DNA of 64,000 nucleotides from Amorphus orientalis (lineage in GTDB: Bacteria; Pseudomonadota; Alphaproteobacteria; Rhizobiales; Amorphaceae): contig NZ_JAUSUL010000004.1 of assembly GCF_030814015.1 (NCBI RefSeq), positions 1 through 64,000 on the forward strand. Reading direction: 5' to 3'. The number at the start of each line of letters is the position of its first letter. Position 1 is the first letter of the stretch. Shown here in pieces: positions 61,555 to 64,000 of the stretch. Position numbers and translations under genes: made by a program. The notes beneath the pieces were generated by a model, which was not told the DNA's origin, did no database searches, and saw only the letters and a program-made list of their open reading frames with translations.

Positions 61555-62187
61555 TTGTCCGACGCACCGTCCTCCCCCGACATCGCCGAGCGCAAGGCGA
61601 AGGTCCGCGCAGAGGTTCTGGACCGCCGCGCCGCCCTGACGGCCGCCGAGCGGGAAGCGGCCGCCCAGACCCTGGTCGACCAGATCCCGGCGCTCGACTT
61701 TCCCGAAAAGCCCGGCCTCGTCGCCGGCTTCTGGCCGATTCGCGACGAGATCGACATCCGGCCGCTGATGACCGCGCTCGCCGAAACCGGCCATCGCCTG
61801 GCGCTGCCGGTGATCGCTCCGCAGACCCGGCTCGTCTTCCGCGAATGGTCGCCCGGCGACACCCTGCGGCCGGCGCGGTTCGGCACCTTCGAGCCCGGCG
61901 AGGAAGCCCCGGAATGCGATCCGATGATCCTGCTCGTCCCCCTGGTCGCCTTCGACCGCGAGGGCGCTCGGCTCGGCTACGGCAAGGGCCACTATGACGG
62001 CGCCATCGCGCGCCTGTCCGCAATCGGGCCGCTCACCACGGTCGGGGTTGCGTTCGCGACCCAGGAAGTGGACATCGTGCCCATGGAGCCCCACGACCGG
62101 CACCTGGACGCCGTTCTCACCGAGGCGGGGCTGCTGCGTTTCGACACCGAACCCGGAGAACCCGATGCGCCTTCTGTTCCTGGGTGA
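61555..62187 (+). CDS. 5-formyltetrahydrofolate cyclo-ligase
   Basis: The 210-residue enzyme turns 5-formyl-THF into 5,10-methenyl-THF. It shows VAGFWPIRDEIDIRPLM, LVPLVAFDREGARLGYGKGHYDGAIA and GVAFATQEVDIVPMEPHDRHLDAVLTE, which are family hallmarks. The start is TTG 61555, the only suitable codon at the expected place. It overlaps the next gene by 23 nt. Confidence 0.92.
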   Translation: MSDAPSSPDIAERKAKVRAEVLDRRAALTAAEREAAAQTLVDQIPALDFPEKPGLVAGFWPIRDEIDIRPLMTALAETGHRLALPVIAPQTRLVFREWSPGDTLRPARFGTFEPGEEAPECDPMILLVPLVAFDREGARLGYGKGHYDGAIARLSAIGPLTTVGVAFATQEVDIVPMEPHDRHLDAVLTEAGLLRFDTEPGEPDAPSVPG

Positions 62188-62998
62188 CGTGGTCGGCCGC
62201 ACCGGCCGGGCCGTCGTCGCCGAGTATCTGCCTGCGATCGTGGCCTCGGGACATCTCGATTTCGTCGTCATCAACGGAGAGAACGCCGCCGGCGGTTTCG
62301 GCATCACCGAAACCATCTGCCAGGAGCTGCTGGATGCGGGCGCCGACGTGGTGACGCTCGGCAACCACGCCTGGGACCAGCGCGAAGCCCTCGTCTTCAT
62401 CGAGCGGCAGCCTCGCCTGATCCGGCCGGCCAACTATCCCGCTGGCACCCCCGGCCGCGGCGCCAACATCTTCACCGCCACCAACGGCGCGCGGGTGTTC
62501 GTCGCCAACGCCATGGGCCGCATCTTCATGGACCCGCTGGACGATCCGTTCGCCGTCATCGACCGGAGCCTGGAAGGCCTGGAACTCGGCCGCGACGTCG
62601 ACGCGGTGATCGTCGACTTCCACGCCGAGGCCACGTCCGAGAAGCAGGGCTTCGCCAACTATCTCGACGGGCGGGCGAGCCTCGTCGTCGGCACCCACAC
62701 CCATGTGCCGACCGCCGACCACCGCATCCTTCCCGGCGGCACCGCCTTCATGACCGACATCGGCATGTGCGGCTCCTACGATTCCATCATCGGCATGGAA
62801 AAGGAGGAGCCGATCGGGCGCTTCACCCGCAAGATCCCCCAGGGCCGGTTCGGCCCGGCGACCGGTCCCGCCACGCTCTCCGGCGTCGCCGTGGAGCTCG
62901 ACGACACCAGCGGGCTCGCCACCGCCATCGAGCCGCTGCGGATCGGCGGCGAGCTGGCCGAGACCTGGCCCAGCTTTCTGGGCGAAAAGACCGTTTAG
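62165..62998 (+). CDS. YmdB-family metallophosphoesterase
   Basis: The 277-residue protein matches the TIGR00282 group: MRLLFLGDVVGRTGRAVV, VVINGENAAGGFGIT, VVTLGNHAWDQREAL and GTHTHVPTADHRILPGGTAFMTDIGM supply the metal-binding Asp, Asn and His residues. The Bacillus relative hydrolyses cyclic nucleotides and affects RNA decay. It overlaps the cyclo-ligase gene, so the two are co-transcribed. Confidence 0.9.
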   Translation: MRLLFLGDVVGRTGRAVVAEYLPAIVASGHLDFVVINGENAAGGFGITETICQELLDAGADVVTLGNHAWDQREALVFIERQPRLIRPANYPAGTPGRGANIFTATNGARVFVANAMGRIFMDPLDDPFAVIDRSLEGLELGRDVDAVIVDFHAEATSEKQGFANYLDGRASLVVGTHTHVPTADHRILPGGTAFMTDIGMCGSYDSIIGMEKEEPIGRFTRKIPQGRFGPATGPATLSGVAVELDDTSGLATAIEPLRIGGELAETWPSFLGEKTV

Positions 62999-63006
62999 TC
63001 CCGCCC

Positions 63007-63660
63007 CTACGCCTCCAGCGCCCGCGCGACCCGCGCCCTCAGCTCCGGCAGGAGATCCGTCTCGAACCACGGGTTCTTCCGGATCCAGGCGTTGTTGCGC
63101 CAGGAGGGATGCGGCAGCGGCACCACCACCGGCGCCGTCTGCCCGATGATCTCCCGGTAGCGCCCGACCCGCTCGGTGAGCGACAGCTTCTTCAGGCCCG
63201 GCAGATGGTAGGCCTGGGCGTAGAGCCCCACCGCCAGGATCAGCTCCAGGTTCGGTAGCGACGCGAAGACCCGGTCGTGCCAAGTTCTGGCGCATTCGCG
63301 CCGCGGCGGAAGGTCGCCGCCCTTGGCGTCCTGGCCCGGGAAGCAGAACCCCATGGGCACCACGGCGACCCGCTCGAAATCGTAGAACGTGTCCACGTCG
63401 ACGCCCATCCAGTCGCGCAGCCGGTCTCCCGACGGGTCGGTGAAGGGCTGACCGCTGGCGTGGACCCGCGTGCCCGGCGCCTGACCGCAGACGGCGATCC
63501 GGGCGCTTTCGGTGGCGCGGATCACCGGACGGGGTTCGTGGGGCAGCGGCGCCCCGATCGGCCGCTCGACGCAGATGCGGCAGGCACGGATCTTGCCGGT
63601 CAGGCCTCCCAGCGCGCTGTCGGGAGGACCGGTCAGTCCGGTCCAGTCGGAACGGCTCAT
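63007..63660 (-). CDS. Uracil-DNA glycosylase family protein
   Basis: The 217-residue protein has ACRICVERPIG, AVCGQAPGTRVHASGQPFTDPSGDRLRDWMG, LILAVGLYAQAYHL and PLPHPSWRNNAW, the layout of the HI_0220-like branch of the uracil-DNA glycosylase superfamily. A repair or deaminated-base role is likely but unproved for this branch. It converges with the YmdB-like gene. Confidence 0.82.
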   Translation of the reverse strand: MSRSDWTGLTGPPDSALGGLTGKIRACRICVERPIGAPLPHEPRPVIRATESARIAVCGQAPGTRVHASGQPFTDPSGDRLRDWMGVDVDTFYDFERVAVVPMGFCFPGQDAKGGDLPPRRECARTWHDRVFASLPNLELILAVGLYAQAYHLPGLKKLSLTERVGRYREIIGQTAPVVVPLPHPSWRNNAWIRKNPWFETDLLPELRARVARALEA

Positions 63661-63685
63661 CTCAGCTCGATCATCATCCGGAAAG

Positions 63686-64000
63686 CTACAGCACGACGCA
63701 CGGGCGGCTTGAGACCCGGTCGTACCAGGACTTCAGACGGGTGAGATCCTCGGGAATGCGGATCTTGGACAGCTTGAGGGAATCGATGGCGACCAGCGCG
63801 GTGATGTCGGCAATCGAGAAGGCATCTCCGACGACGTAGCCGTCCGCCGACATCTCCCGGTCCAGAAAGCCCAGGAACGACATGATCTTCGGCTTGTTGG
63901 CCTCGCCCCATTCCGGGATCTGAGGAACCTCCAGCTCCCGCATCGCCGGATGGGTGTGCCGGAAGGCGAACTGGGAGGGAAACAGGAGCCCGAACTCGAC
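63686..64000 (-). CDS. Glutathione S-transferase, partial
   Basis: The visible 104 residues run in from the right window edge (VEFGLLFPSQFAFRHTHPAM) and hold the helical C-terminal GST domain: YVVGDAFSIADITALVAIDSLKL is the conserved motif, followed by LTRLKSWYDRVSSRP. The N-terminal thioredoxin-like part is outside the window. Confidence 0.82.
   Translation of the reverse strand, partial: VEFGLLFPSQFAFRHTHPAMRELEVPQIPEWGEANKPKIMSFLGFLDREMSADGYVVGDAFSIADITALVAIDSLKLSKIRIPEDLTRLKSWYDRVSSRPCVVL

Overview
The window is a high-GC stretch of an alphaproteobacterial chromosome, most likely from a member of the Hyphomicrobiales (Rhizobiales). The evidence is the gene order tkt-gap-pgk-fba-thiE-like-Sel1-efp-suhB-TolQ/OmpA-like-rpmE, the zapA / 6S RNA / 5-formyl-THF cyclo-ligase junction, the fused trpE(G) behind a Trp-codon leader peptide, the Omp25/31-type porins and the CtrA-type TTAA-N7-TTAA boxes. 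No species is assigned.

Layout. 1-448: three 130-bp palindromic tandem repeats. 449-3013: EamA transporter and divergent LysR regulator separated by two perfect palindromes, then an NAD(P)H-quinone oxidoreductase-like gene. 3319-21938: a methylamine/one-carbon island with a GcvT-fused dimethylglycine dehydrogenase-like flavoenzyme, a GbdR-like GlxA/AraC regulator, fhs, the heterotetrameric sarcosine oxidase operon soxBDAG and metF. Inside the island are a CTAGR-type sulfatase, a DUF1194 protein, a GFA protein, a small CtrA-box secreted protein, a serine hydrolase, an orphan TAXI binding protein and a frameshifted phasin-like gene. 22458-24084: two outer-membrane beta-barrel genes. 24450-28563: kaiC-kaiB-(LOV-GGDEF-EAL), an apparent three-gene operon with 4-nt start/stop overlaps. 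28765-39678: rhodanese, M14-like lipoprotein, Liv-type ABC transporter (livGFHM, with its binding protein on the opposite strand), AmpG-like permease, Gly/Tyr-rich lipoprotein and glpK. 39807-44584: trpL-trpE(G) and a tryptophan-to-kynurenine pair. 44670-45037: a candidate CtrA-linked small RNA and a dispersed repeat. 45038-64000: rpmE, an MsbA-like ABC exporter, an Xre/RES toxin-antitoxin pair, then the conserved housekeeping block, zapA, 6S RNA, folate cyclo-ligase, YmdB-like phosphodiesterase, a uracil-DNA-glycosylase family protein and a partial GST.

How the genes work together. Dimethylglycine and sarcosine would be oxidatively demethylated by the DMGDH-like protein and SoxBDAG onto tetrahydrofolate; Fhs and MetF shuttle the one-carbon units, and the GbdR-like regulator is the obvious controller. 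The kai operon joins a KaiC/KaiB timer to a membrane protein whose LOV module should sense blue light and whose intact EAL domain should degrade c-di-GMP. This is the most unusual system in the window. The trp and kyn genes put tryptophan synthesis control and breakdown side by side.

Limits. All calls come from reading translations and nucleotide motifs; no alignment, structure prediction or database search was run. No rRNA, tRNA, CRISPR array, insertion sequence or prophage was recognised.
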